The translations under genes and the position numbers were made by a program. From UBA2386 sp046306335 (GTDB lineage Bacteria > Planctomycetota > UBA1135 > UBA2386), in assembly GCA_046306335.1 (NCBI GenBank), contig JBKDXM010000116.1, positions 27,613-91,612 on the forward strand: a stretch of 64,000 nt of DNA, in the 5' to 3' direction. Within the stretch, counting starts at the first letter, position 1, and each line of letters opens with the position of its first letter. Shown one piece after another: positions 1 through 8,975 of this stretch. Under the pieces are notes generated by a model that saw nothing but the letters and a program-made list of their open reading frames with translations, was not told where the DNA came from and ran no database searches.

Positions 1-2
1 CG

Positions 3-443
3 ACGGCCGCGGTCGATCGCCGCCACGCCGGCGTGCGCCGGGCGCAGCGCGCCGATCGCGATCGACTGATGCAGGCGACCCTGCTGCTCAACCAGAGCGA
101 CCTGAACGTCGATCCGGCGCGCGTCGATCGCCGATGGCTGCGCGACACGATCGACGAGCGCATCGCCGACGGCACGACGAGGGTGATCGGTCCGCCGGGC
201 GCCGTCGAGTGCAAACTCGACCTGGGCAGCGACGGCCCCGGCGGCCTCGTCGTCGAAGGCGTGTTCACGTTCCCCGAACACCGCGGCCGCGGCCTCGCCG
301 CGGCCTTGGTCGCCAGCGTGCTCGCCGAGGCCCGCGGCTCCGTCTGCCTGCACGTCGGCGAGCGCAACCTGCCGGCCCGGCGCGCGTACGCGACCGCCGG
401 CATGGCCGAGACGGCCCGCTGCACGCTGCTGCTGACCGCCTGA
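3..443 (+). CDS. GNAT-family N-acetyltransferase (5' partial)
   Basis: Only the C-terminal part of this gene is in the window; the reading frame is open to the left edge, so the true start lies outside (the first in-window candidate is GTG at 33). The visible part has the acetyl-CoA-binding core of a GNAT fold: a beta strand ending in GVFTFPEHRGRGLA, where R/Q-x-x-G-x-G/A is the pyrophosphate-binding loop, followed by a helix and the late-strand motif VGERNLPARRAYATAGM, which resembles the usual N-x-x-A-x-x-x-Y-x-x-x-G-F. By family knowledge it transfers an acetyl group from acetyl-CoA to an amine; the substrate cannot be told. It ends four bases before the stop of the convergent gene at 447. 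Confidence 0.8.
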   Translation, partial: TAAVDRRHAGVRRAQRADRDRLMQATLLLNQSDLNVDPARVDRRWLRDTIDERIADGTTRVIGPPGAVECKLDLGSDGPGGLVVEGVFTFPEHRGRGLAAALVASVLAEARGSVCLHVGERNLPARRAYATAGMAETARCTLLLTA

Positions 444-446
444 GCG

Positions 447-1967
447 TCAGCGCGGCTGCGCCGCCATCCACTCCGGGCCGCGCATCGGCGGGTGCCACGA
501 TCCGCGCAGACGCAGCGCGCGATCCGGCGTGCGCGTGCGCTGCGCCGCGAGTCGGCCGGCCGAGGCGGCGCGGCGCCGGTCGTCGGCTGCGGTCGCGAGC
601 ATCGGTCCGGCTGCGGTCACCGCCGCGAGGTCGAGCAGCCGGTCGACCTCGGCGAAGTCGCCGCGCTCGCCGAGCAAGGCCGCCTCGGCGACGAACTCGC
701 CGGCACGCGCCGCCAAGGTCGCCGGGCGGGCGACGAACCAGCCGAGGATCGCACGCAGTTCGGCGCGCAGGCCGGCGTCGTCGCCTTCGGCCAGCAGCAG
801 CGCGGCGCGCATCTGCCGCGCGTCGACCTCGAACGGCGAGCGCTCGCTCGCGGCGTCCTCGACGGCGCGGTCGAGCAGCGTCCGGCACTCGGCGCGGCGG
901 CCGGCGTCGAACAGCGCGGTGGCGTGCGGCAACAGGGTCACGTTCGCCGGCAGCCGACCGCCGATGGCGGCGAAGTGGTCCGCGGCCGTCCCCGGTTCGC
1001 CGAGCGCCAGGCGGGCGCAGCCGGCCAGTTGCCGCGCGCTCGCGGCCTGCGGATCGTGCGCGAGCAGTTCGTCGAGCAACGGCAGCGCCGCGGCGAACTC
1101 GCCGCGCAGTGCGTGCGCGGTCGCGGCGCTGCGCAGCGGTTCGGCATCGAACGGGCGCGCAGCGCGATCGGCCACGGCGAGCGCGAGCAGCTCGGCGTCG
1201 CAGCGGGCGGCGTCGTCGGGCGCGAGCGCTGCCTGCGCGAGCAACCGCGTGCGCTGCAGACGATGTCGCGTCGTCGGCAGCAGGCGCTGCGGCTCCGCCA
1301 GGGCCTCGTCGCACAGCCGCAAGGCCGCGGCTGCATCGCCGAGGGCGGCTTCGCATGCGGCGAGCGGTTCGAGCAGCCAGGGAGCGCGCGCATCGCGGCG
1401 GCGGCCGTCGCGCAGGATGCGGCGGGCGCTGGCGAAGCCGCCGTCGCGCAGCAGGCTGAGCGCGTCGGCGCAGGCGTCGACGACCTCGTGGCGCGCTGAT
1501 GTGCCGGTGGCGCACGGCACGGCGGCTGGCGACTCGTCGCCGACGGCGGCGCGCGCAGCGCGGGCGAGCCGGTCGATCGCCGCGGGCACGTCGCCATCGC
1601 GGATGTCGCACGCGGCGAGCAGCGTCGTGGCGCTGCCTCGACGCCAGGTCGCCGTCGCGGTGCGCGCCACCGGATCGATCGCCAATTCGAGGCGGTCCGC
1701 CGGCGTGCCGAAGTCGTCGACGCGCAGGTGGGCCGACTGCCGCAGCGCTTCGCGCCACCACACCGCCATCGCCCGCCACGGCGCGGCGTCCGGCGCCCCG
1801 GCGGCGAGCCCTGCGGCGGCCGGGTGGCCGGGCGGCCACGCGGCGACGCGGTGGACGTGGGCCGCCGGTGCCTCGGCCGAGGGGCCGGTGGGCGCGGCCA
1901 CCGGGCCGGCGCAGGCGGCGAACAGGCAGCAAACGACAATGGTCGGGCGCACAGCGCCGGCCAGCAT
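447..1967 (-). CDS. TPR-like repeat lipoprotein of unknown function
   Basis: This 506-residue product starts at ATG 1967, chosen because it gives a short N-terminus, a hydrophobic stretch (VVCCLFAACAG) and a lipobox-like FAAC with Cys19; the frame stays open upstream to 2366 but those residues look non-coding. After an N-terminal domain of about 190 residues the rest is a series of Ala/Leu-rich helical pairs (for example DAAAALRLCDEALAEPQ and FAAALPLLDELLAHDPQ) that read as degenerate tetratricopeptide repeats. TPR arrays mediate protein contacts; no catalytic motif is visible. It is divergent from the secreted protein at 2026, with only 58 bases between the two starts, so their promoters must lie close together or overlap. 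Confidence 0.6.
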   Translation of the reverse strand: MLAGAVRPTIVVCCLFAACAGPVAAPTGPSAEAPAAHVHRVAAWPPGHPAAAGLAAGAPDAAPWRAMAVWWREALRQSAHLRVDDFGTPADRLELAIDPVARTATATWRRGSATTLLAACDIRDGDVPAAIDRLARAARAAVGDESPAAVPCATGTSARHEVVDACADALSLLRDGGFASARRILRDGRRRDARAPWLLEPLAACEAALGDAAAALRLCDEALAEPQRLLPTTRHRLQRTRLLAQAALAPDDAARCDAELLALAVADRAARPFDAEPLRSAATAHALRGEFAAALPLLDELLAHDPQAASARQLAGCARLALGEPGTAADHFAAIGGRLPANVTLLPHATALFDAGRRAECRTLLDRAVEDAASERSPFEVDARQMRAALLLAEGDDAGLRAELRAILGWFVARPATLAARAGEFVAEAALLGERGDFAEVDRLLDLAAVTAAGPMLATAADDRRRAASAGRLAAQRTRTPDRALRLRGSWHPPMRGPEWMAAQPR

Positions 1968-2025
1968 CGTTGCCGATGGGCGCGGACTCAACCGCAGCGC
2001 GGGGGAATGCCGATGCCATCGGTGC

Positions 2026-3066
2026 ATGCGCACCTTCGTCGTCGCAGTCGCGTTGGTCCTGGGTTCGGCGCTCACCGGCCAGCAACCGGCCGTCCGGCCG
2101 GCGAATCCGGCGCCAGCGCCGGCTGGCGTGCCGTCGACGAAGCCGCAGCCGGTCGTGCAGTTCGATCCGAGCACGGGTTGGCCGCTCGGCGCCGACGACG
2201 GTCCGCATCCTGGCGCGATCGCCGCCAAGTCCCCGGCCCGCAAGTCCGACGCGGGTGCTTCGGCGACGAGCGGTCCAGGCGGCGTGGTCGTGTCGCCGCT
2301 GCCGGCGGGTGCCGCGCCTGCCGGCGTCCAAGCGGAGCCGGCGAGCCCGGCGCTCGCCAGCGGCACGCAACTCGGCTCGCCACTGCTCGACGTCTACCAG
2401 TCGCTGGTCGGTCCGGGCGAATGGCGACGCCTGGGCGGTCTCGCGGTGACCTGGCGGGCGACCGTGCACGGCCCGAGCGGCGAGGTCGTCGGCGTGCGTG
2501 AGTTCCTGCACGTCGCCGATCCGGCGTATCCCGACCGCGATCGCATCGAGCACCAGGACGGACGCGTGTACGTGCGCTGTGGCCAGCAGGTCTTCGCCGA
2601 ACGCGGGTCCATGCCGATGCCGGCAGCGACCGAGGAAGCGGCCCGCGAGCTGGCCCTGTTCGGCGTGCAACTGCGCATGCCTTGGGCGTTCGCCGACGCC
2701 AACGAGTACGCGGTCACGGGCAAGCAGACGGTCGATCGCGGCGGCGAGAAGTTGCGCAAGCTGGTGATCGAGCAGCGGCCGCCGCACGGCGCCGACCTGC
2801 TCGGTCCGGAGGCGCAACCACGGCCGCGCGACCAGTTCGAGCTCTACCACGAGACCGGCACGGGCAGGCTGCGCGAGTTCGTCCACCGTTTCGCGGCGAC
2901 GGCGCAGACGCGCCGCGTGCTGCTGGACGACTGGCGCGAGGCCGAAGGCGTGCCGCTGGCGCATCGCCGCGTGTACCTGGACGACGCCGAGCGACCGACG
3001 ACGGTGCTGGAGATCGTCAAGGTCGAGCGCCGACGCGTCGCCGAGCGCGAGTTCCGCTTGCCCTGA
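2026..3066 (+). CDS. Secreted protein of unknown function, LolA-like region possible
   Basis: The start ATG 2026 gives a clean signal peptide (MRTFVVAVALVLGSALTGQQ) and a 346-residue product. A Pro/Ala-rich linker (about residues 22-110) leads to a domain of about 220 residues rich in beta strands (LGGLAVTWRATVHGPSG, DRIEHQDGRVYVRCGQQVF, YHETGTGRLREFVH, AEGVPLAHRRVYLDD). Strand order and wording such as 'reference to a starting substance, then outcome' resemble LolA/LppX-type or planctomycete DUF6503-like proteins, but I do not recognise the family with certainty. No catalytic residues are evident. It is divergent from the lipoprotein at 447-1967 and convergent with the cytochrome gene ending at 3085. 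Confidence 0.55.
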   Translation: MRTFVVAVALVLGSALTGQQPAVRPANPAPAPAGVPSTKPQPVVQFDPSTGWPLGADDGPHPGAIAAKSPARKSDAGASATSGPGGVVVSPLPAGAAPAGVQAEPASPALASGTQLGSPLLDVYQSLVGPGEWRRLGGLAVTWRATVHGPSGEVVGVREFLHVADPAYPDRDRIEHQDGRVYVRCGQQVFAERGSMPMPAATEEAARELALFGVQLRMPWAFADANEYAVTGKQTVDRGGEKLRKLVIEQRPPHGADLLGPEAQPRPRDQFELYHETGTGRLREFVHRFAATAQTRRVLLDDWREAEGVPLAHRRVYLDDAERPTTVLEIVKVERRRVAEREFRLP

Positions 3067-3084
3067 GGCCGGCGTCCTCCTGCC

Positions 3085-3846
3085 TCAATCGAACGGTGCG
3101 CCGGCCGCGATCCACAGGCGCAGCGTCGCCAGTTCCGCCGCGGTCGGCTGCGGCTCGTCGTCCGGCGGCATGTGGTCGTCGTGGTCGATCGGCAGCAGGC
3201 AGCGCGTCAGCAGCAGGCTGTCGTCCGGCTTGCCGGGCACGAAGGCTGGCCCGGTGTCGCCGCCGGCGCGCAGGCCATCCGCCGTGCTGAGCACGAGGCC
3301 GCCCTTGTCCTTGTCGGGGCGGTGGCACTTGGCGCAGGTCCGGTCCAGGATCGGCGCGATCAGGGTAGCGTAGGCGGATGCGGGGACCGGCGGTGGCGTC
3401 GCGGCGACCGGCGCCGGCTGCAGCGGCGCCAACAGGAAGTCGCGGCCGTGGACCATCGAGCCGCCGGTGTGGCCGGCGACGGTCATCGCGACAAGCGCCG
3501 CCGCCAGCAGCACGCGGAGCGGCGTGCGGCGGTCGCGCCATGCCGCCAGCGTCGCCAGCAGCATCAGCGCCGTCTGTGCGAAGGCGGCGAACTTGTGCGT
3601 CGACAGCTCGCCGCCGCCGCCGCGTTCGCCGGCGAGCACGAGGCCCGAGCCGACCGAGGCGAGCGCCGTCAGGGCGCCGACGAGCAGCAGCGCGCCGACC
3701 GCGCCTCGCGGCGGTGTGCGGCGCAGCGCCGTGGCCCCGAACTCGAGGGTCGCCGCGCCGACGAGCAGGCCGATCGGCAGGTGCAGCAGCACGGGATGGG
3801 CGCGCCCGAAGACGGCGAGCCACGGCGATGGATCGGAGGCCAGCAC
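3085..3846 (-). CDS. DUF2231 membrane protein fused to a planctomycete-type cytochrome c domain
   Basis: The 253-residue product begins at GTG 3846. Residues 1-125 hold four hydrophobic segments (HPVLLHLPIGLLVGAATLEF, AVGALLLVGALTALASVGSG, FAAFAQTALMLLATLAAW, LRVLLAAALVAMTVAG), as in the DUF2231 four-helix membrane domain, including its characteristic HxxLLHLPIGL start. After a Pro-rich linker comes a haem-binding CAKCH (Cys171, Cys174, His175) in the Planctomycete-cytochrome-C context, with the later MPPDDE stretch that often carries the axial ligand. It probably passes electrons across or at the cytoplasmic membrane. It is the last gene of the three-gene set with the DUF1501 and DUF1549/1553 genes, starting four bases after the DUF1501 stop. 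Confidence 0.8.
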   Translation of the reverse strand: MLASDPSPWLAVFGRAHPVLLHLPIGLLVGAATLEFGATALRRTPPRGAVGALLLVGALTALASVGSGLVLAGERGGGGELSTHKFAAFAQTALMLLATLAAWRDRRTPLRVLLAAALVAMTVAGHTGGSMVHGRDFLLAPLQPAPVAATPPPVPASAYATLIAPILDRTCAKCHRPDKDKGGLVLSTADGLRAGGDTGPAFVPGKPDDSLLLTRCLLPIDHDDHMPPDDEPQPTAAELATLRLWIAAGAPFD

Positions 3847-3850
3847 CCGT

Positions 3851-5317
3851 TCAGGCTAGCAGTTGCGGCACCACGCGTCCGTAGACGTCGGTCAGGCGGA
3901 AGTCGCGGCCCTGGTGCTTGAAGGTCAGGCGTTCGTGGTCGAAGCCGAGCAGGTGCAGCAGCGTCGCGTGCAGGTCGTGCACCGACACCGGATCGCGGAC
4001 GATGTTGTAGCCGAAGTCGCAGGTCTCGCCGTGGACGTGCCCGCGGCGCACGCCGCCGCCCGCCATCCACATGGAGAAGCATCGTGGGTGGTGGTCGCGG
4101 CCGTAGCTGTCGCGGCTCAGGCCGCCCTGGCTGTAGACCGTGCGGCCGAATTCGCCGCCCCAGACGACGAGGGTGTCGTCGAGCAGGCCGCGACGCCGCA
4201 GGTCGGCCACGAGCGCCGCCATCGGCCGGTCGACCGCCTTGCACTGCGCGCGCAGTTCGTTCGGCAGGTTGCCGTGCTGGTCCCAGCCGCGCATGTACAG
4301 CTGCACGAAGCGCACGCCGCGTTCGACGAGCCGGCGGGCGAGCAGGCAGCTGCTGGCGAACGTCTGCGGGTTCTTCGCCTCGTCGCCGTACAGCGCCCAG
4401 GTCGAGTCCGGCTCGCTCGACAGGTCGACGAGCTCCGGCACCGAGGTCTGCATGCGGAAGGCCATCTCCTGCTGGGCGATGCGCGCTTCGATCTCGGGGT
4501 CGAGCGTCGCCGCGTGCTCGCGGCGGGACAGTTGCGTCACGAGGTCGAGCATCTGCCGGCGGTCGGCGCGCGTGATCCCTGGCGGGTCCTTGAGGAACAG
4601 CACCGGATCGCCGCTGCTGCGCAGTTTGCAGCCCTGGTGCTCGCTCGGCAGGAAGCCGTTGCCCCAGAAGCGGGCGGCGAGCGCCTGCATGTTGCCGAAG
4701 CCTTGGGTGATGAGGACCACGAACGTCGGCAGGTCGCGGTTGCTGCTGCCGAGGCCGTAGCTCGCCCAGGCGCCGATGCTCGGGCGACCGGGCTGCTGGT
4801 TGCCGGTCTGCACGAACGTGATCGCCGGCTCGTGGTTGATCGCCTCGGTGTGCATCGAGCGCACGATGCACAGCTCGTCGGCGACCGCGCCGAGGTGCGG
4901 CAGCGCGTCGCTGATCCAGGCGCCGTCGCCGCCGTTGTCGTGGCGCGTGAAGCGGAAGACCGACGGCGCGACCGGAAAGCGGGTCTGGCCCGACGTCATG
5001 CCGGTGAGCCGCTGCCCGTTGCGCACCGACTCGGGCAGGTCCTTGTCGTACTGCTCGTGCAGGCGCGGCTTGTGGTCGAACAGGTCGAGATGGCTCGGCC
5101 CGCCTTCCATGTGCAGGTAGATGACGCGTTTGGCGCGCGGCTGGAAGTGCGGGCCGGCCGGCGGCGCCGCCGCGGCCGTGCCGCGCGAGCTCGCTTCCGC
5201 CTCGCGTTGGACCGCCGTGCAGGCCGTGGCGGCGAACGCGGCCGACAGGCTGGCGGCCGAGCGACCGAAGAAGCGGCGGCGGGTCAGCGGCAGGAGGGGG
5301 TCGTCGGGCGCGTGCAT
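3851..5317 (-). CDS. DUF1501 family protein with Tat signal
   Basis: The start at ATG 5317 gives 488 residues and places a twin-arginine signal (LTRRRFFGRSAASL) at the N-terminus, so the protein is exported folded. The rest is a typical DUF1501 protein, an alkaline-phosphatase/sulfatase-like fold: LHMEGGPSHLDLFDHKP near residue 65, the central GWDQHGNL, VVWGGEFGRT and the C-terminal HHPRCFSMWMAGGGVRRG and HDLHATLLHLLGFDHERLT. Family members are abundant in planctomycetes and are almost always encoded beside a DUF1549/DUF1553 protein; their substrate is not established. Here the gene starts two bases after the stop of that partner (5320), so the two are translated together. Confidence 0.93.
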   Translation of the reverse strand: MHAPDDPLLPLTRRRFFGRSAASLSAAFAATACTAVQREAEASSRGTAAAAPPAGPHFQPRAKRVIYLHMEGGPSHLDLFDHKPRLHEQYDKDLPESVRNGQRLTGMTSGQTRFPVAPSVFRFTRHDNGGDGAWISDALPHLGAVADELCIVRSMHTEAINHEPAITFVQTGNQQPGRPSIGAWASYGLGSSNRDLPTFVVLITQGFGNMQALAARFWGNGFLPSEHQGCKLRSSGDPVLFLKDPPGITRADRRQMLDLVTQLSRREHAATLDPEIEARIAQQEMAFRMQTSVPELVDLSSEPDSTWALYGDEAKNPQTFASSCLLARRLVERGVRFVQLYMRGWDQHGNLPNELRAQCKAVDRPMAALVADLRRRGLLDDTLVVWGGEFGRTVYSQGGLSRDSYGRDHHPRCFSMWMAGGGVRRGHVHGETCDFGYNIVRDPVSVHDLHATLLHLLGFDHERLTFKHQGRDFRLTDVYGRVVPQLLA

Positions 5318-5319
5318 GC

Positions 5320-8300
5320 TCAGTCGATGCAGAGGGTGGCGTCGAGGTTCAAGAAGGCGCTGGCGACGACGGTCAGCGCCGCGAGGTCGGCGGCCGGCAG
5401 GCCCGGCGGGCGCGGTGACTGGCCGATCGCCAGCAGTTGTTCGGCGTCCTGCGGCGCGCGCAGGTAGCGCAGACGCAGCGCCGACAGCGTCGCCTTCGCC
5501 GCGGCCAGCGCCTCGGCGTCCGGCAGGTGGCCCGTGCAGCGTTCGTGCATCGCCGAGAGGCGCGCGTCGTCGTCCGGCGCAACGGTGAGCGCGGTGCTCT
5601 GCGCGAGGCCGCGGGCCGCCTCGACGAACTGCTCGTCGTTCCACAGCACGAGCGCCTGCAGCGGCGTGTTGGTGACGCTCCGACGGATGGTGCAGAACTC
5701 GCGCGTCGGCGCATCGAGCGTCAACAGGCTCGGCGGCGGGCAGGCGCGCTTCCAGTAGGTGTAGAGGCTGCGACGCCACAGGTCGTCGCCGCTGCCGCGC
5801 TGGTAGAAGCGCGTGTTGCTCTGCGTCATCGCCACCTCCTGCCAGAGCCCGTCCGGCTGGTACGGCTTGACGCTCGGGCCGCCGGCGCGTTCGACCAGCA
5901 GGCTGCCGACGTAGAGCGCCTGGTCGCGCAGCGCCTCGGCGGTCAGTCGCCGCCGGGGGAACCACGACAGCAGGCGGTTGTCGCGGTCGATCGCGGCGGC
6001 GTCCGGCTGCATGCGGGCCGACTGGCGGAACGCCGCCGAGGTGACCAGGAGGCGCAGCACCTTGCGCACGCTGTGGCCGTTGCCGCGCAGTTCGAGCGCC
6101 AGCCAATCGAGCAGTTCCGGGTGGCTCGGCCACTCGCCCTGCAGGCCGAAGTCCTCGCTCGTGCGCACGATGCCCGTGCCGAAGACGAACTCGAACAGGC
6201 GGTTGGCCTGCACGCGCAGCAGTAGCGGGTTGTCGGCGCTGACGAGCCAGCGCGCGAGCCCCAGGCGGTTGCGCGGCGCGTCGGCGGGCAGCTCGCCGAA
6301 CACCGCCGGGATCTCGCGTTCGACCGGCCGCTGCGGGTCGGCCTTGTCGTATTCGCCGCGCGTCAGCACGTAGGTCATCCGCGGCTGCGCCATCTCCTGC
6401 ATGACCATGGCCCGCGGCACGGCGCGCTCGACGTCTTCGCGCTCCGCGCGCAGCCTGGCGAGTTCGTCCCGGCGCTGTCGGCGCGTCGGGCTGCGCTCTT
6501 CGCGGAAGGCCTCGGCGGCGCGCTGCAGCGTCGTCGGCGCTGCCGCCGTGCCCGGCAGGGCGAGGAGTTGCATGGCGCCGGCGAGCTCGCCCTCGGCCGG
6601 AGCGAAGCGCATGGCGTAGCCGCCCGCACCGCCGGTGTTGACGACCTTGAGCACCACGGCCGACTCGCCAGCCGGCAGGTCGAAGGTCGCCGCCTCCTGG
6701 TCGGCCTGGACGCCGCGGTCGATCCGTCGTTCGGCGACCATCGCGCCGTTGACGAAGAGCTGGAAGCCGTCGTCGCTGCCGAACTTCAGCGTCGCCGTGC
6801 GCGCGCTGGGCGCGAACACCCGTTGGGCGACGTAGCTGGCGTTGCGCCCGCCGGGCAGCGAGGTGTCGACTTCGCCGGCCTTGCGGTTGACCCGCCGCCA
6901 GCCGACCTTGCCCCAGGTCTGCTTCGGATCGATCCGCGTCGACTGTTCGGGTCCGTGGTGCGTGCCGTACTGGTCGGCGTCGTCGCGCCCGAAGGGCCCG
7001 GCGACGTGGAATCCGTGCGCGGCGACCGGCAGCGCCGCCAGTTGCGCCGCCGTCGCGGCGGCGGTGCGCACGCGCAGCCGGGCGAACACGTGCTGGGGGT
7101 AGGGCGAGTCGAACTTCAGCGTGGCGCGCAGTTCCGCGCCGGCGGGCAACGGCTGCGCCAACAACAGCAGCAGGTGCGCCGGCTGCGGTTCGTGCTGGTG
7201 CGCGGCCACGGCCCAGCCGCGGCCGTCGTCGTCGAGCACGTTGAGCGCGGCGTAGTCGCCGTCCTGCTGCTCGACGTTGGCGAAGGCGTAGACCGCCGCC
7301 ATCGATTGCCAGTCCGCCGTGCCGGCCGGCTTGACCGCCAAGGCGACGTGCTGCAGCACGGCGTTGCCGTTGGGCGCGCGCCCGACCTTGCCGGCAGGGT
7401 GCGACGGATCGGGCAGCGCTTCGAGCGACAGCCAGCGCGCGTCGTCGTGCGCCGGCGTGATGGTGAGCACGTGCGCGTCCGTCGGCGGGTTCTCGCCGCC
7501 GGCGACCACGACGCCGTCGTCAGCAACGGTCAGCGTTGCCCCGCGCTGCGACGCGGCGGCGAGCGCCTGTGGCGCGTGCCACGCCACATCGACGCGGGCC
7601 GCGACGTCGCGGCGGAACGCGTCGAACTCGGCGGCTTCCTCGGGCCGAACCGTCCGCAGTTGGGTCTCGATCGCGCCGACCTGCGCGTCGAGTTCGCGGC
7701 GCCGCCGCATCTGGGCCTCGGTCGGCACCGGCAGGAACGGTTCCAAGGCGCGGTTGGGGTCACCGATCTGCGAGTAGAGCCCGGGCTCCTCGTTGCTGTT
7801 GAAGAAGGCGAACAGCCGGAAGTAGTCCTCCTGGCGGATCGGGTCGTACTTGTGGTCGTGGCAGCGTGCGCAGCCGACGGTGAGGCCGAGGAAGACGCTG
7901 CCGACGGTGGCCGTGCGTTCGGCGGCGTACTCGACGAGGTACTCCTCGTTGATGGCCCCACCTTCGTCCGTCGTGACGTGGTTGCGCAGGAAGCCGGTGG
8001 CGATGCGCTGGTCGGTCGTAGCGTCGGGCAGCAGGTCGCCGGCGAGCTGTTCGACGACGAACTGATCGAAGGGTTTGTCGTCGCGCAGCGCGGCGATCAG
8101 CCAGTCGCGCCAGGCCCATGCCTGCCGACCGGCGTCCATGTGGATGCCGCAGGTGTCGGCATAGCGCCCGGCGTCGAGCCAGATGGCGGCGAGGTGTTCG
8201 GCGTGCCGCGTGCGATAGGGTTCCTCGCCGAGCAGCCGGTCGACGAGGCGCTCGTAGGCATCCGGTCGGGCGTCGCCGACGAAGGCCCGCAGCTCGGCGG

Positions 8301-8871
8301 CCGTCGGCGGCAGCCCGGTCAGGGTCAGGAACGCGCGGCGGCAAAGCGTCGCGCGATCGGCCTCCGGTGCGGGCTGCAGGCCGCCCTGGCGGCGGGCTTC
8401 GCCGAGGAACCGGTCGACGGGGTTGCGGGCCGGACCGTCGGGCACGGTGACGGGTCGCGGCGGCGTGAACGACCAGTGGCCTTCGTAGGGCGCGCCGGCG
8501 TCGATCCACCGGCGGACCAACTGCTGTTGCGCCGCGGACAGGGCGAGCTTGCCGCTGTCGGCGGGGGGCATGCGCTCGTCGACGTCGTGCGCCGTGATGC
8601 GGCGCCAGAGTTCGCTCGCCTCGGCGTCGCCGGGAACGACCGCCGCGCCGCCGTCGCGCAGCCGCACGGCGTCGGCGCGGTCGTCGAGCCGTAGGTCGGC
8701 GGCCCGCGCCGCCGCATCGGGTCCGTGGCACTTGAAGCAACGGTCGGAAAGGATCGGCCGGATGTCGCGCCCGTAGCGCACTTCGGGCGGGGACTGGCCG
8801 GCGGCCACGGCGGTGGCTGCCGCGATGGCGGTGACGAGATCGAGGGCGCGGCGGATCGGCGACTTCGCCAT
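5320..8871 (-). CDS. PSD1-type protein: cytochrome c, DUF1549 and DUF1553 domains
   Basis: This 1183-residue secreted protein has a signal peptide (ALDLVTAIAAATAVAAGQ) and then, in order: a planctomycete cytochrome c domain with haem motif CFKCH (Cys45, Cys48, His49) ending around GAPYEGHW; a DUF1549 domain (about 150-370) containing the RNHVTTDEGGAINEEYLVEYAAERT stretch region and a second CARCH (334-338); a central insert of about 430 residues with a beta-rich part (KFGSDDGFQLFVNGAMVAE) resembling PA14/lectin-like carbohydrate-binding modules; and a C-terminal DUF1553 domain (about 830-1170). Such proteins are a hallmark of planctomycetes and are linked by co-occurrence to DUF1501 proteins and polysaccharide use; their reaction is unknown. 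It is the first gene of the minus-strand trio and is about twice the size of an ordinary enzyme. Confidence 0.93.
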   Translation of the reverse strand: MAKSPIRRALDLVTAIAAATAVAAGQSPPEVRYGRDIRPILSDRCFKCHGPDAAARAADLRLDDRADAVRLRDGGAAVVPGDAEASELWRRITAHDVDERMPPADSGKLALSAAQQQLVRRWIDAGAPYEGHWSFTPPRPVTVPDGPARNPVDRFLGEARRQGGLQPAPEADRATLCRRAFLTLTGLPPTAAELRAFVGDARPDAYERLVDRLLGEEPYRTRHAEHLAAIWLDAGRYADTCGIHMDAGRQAWAWRDWLIAALRDDKPFDQFVVEQLAGDLLPDATTDQRIATGFLRNHVTTDEGGAINEEYLVEYAAERTATVGSVFLGLTVGCARCHDHKYDPIRQEDYFRLFAFFNSNEEPGLYSQIGDPNRALEPFLPVPTEAQMRRRRELDAQVGAIETQLRTVRPEEAAEFDAFRRDVAARVDVAWHAPQALAAASQRGATLTVADDGVVVAGGENPPTDAHVLTITPAHDDARWLSLEALPDPSHPAGKVGRAPNGNAVLQHVALAVKPAGTADWQSMAAVYAFANVEQQDGDYAALNVLDDDGRGWAVAAHQHEPQPAHLLLLLAQPLPAGAELRATLKFDSPYPQHVFARLRVRTAAATAAQLAALPVAAHGFHVAGPFGRDDADQYGTHHGPEQSTRIDPKQTWGKVGWRRVNRKAGEVDTSLPGGRNASYVAQRVFAPSARTATLKFGSDDGFQLFVNGAMVAERRIDRGVQADQEAATFDLPAGESAVVLKVVNTGGAGGYAMRFAPAEGELAGAMQLLALPGTAAAPTTLQRAAEAFREERSPTRRQRRDELARLRAEREDVERAVPRAMVMQEMAQPRMTYVLTRGEYDKADPQRPVEREIPAVFGELPADAPRNRLGLARWLVSADNPLLLRVQANRLFEFVFGTGIVRTSEDFGLQGEWPSHPELLDWLALELRGNGHSVRKVLRLLVTSAAFRQSARMQPDAAAIDRDNRLLSWFPRRRLTAEALRDQALYVGSLLVERAGGPSVKPYQPDGLWQEVAMTQSNTRFYQRGSGDDLWRRSLYTYWKRACPPPSLLTLDAPTREFCTIRRSVTNTPLQALVLWNDEQFVEAARGLAQSTALTVAPDDDARLSAMHERCTGHLPDAEALAAAKATLSALRLRYLRAPQDAEQLLAIGQSPRPPGLPAADLAALTVVASAFLNLDATLCID

Positions 8872-8975
8872 CCCGTCATCCTGCGCACCGGCGCCTCCGT
8901 GTCACCCCCTTGGACGGGGTCGAAGTTGTCGCAATCCTGCACCTGCGGCGCGCGGCAGGCAGTTGCTCCGCGGCA

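Noticed and set aside
6568..8694. Open frame of about 700 codons opposite the DUF1549/DUF1553 gene
   Set aside because: Shadow of a recognised planctomycete protein; no motif and Arg/Gly/Val-rich.
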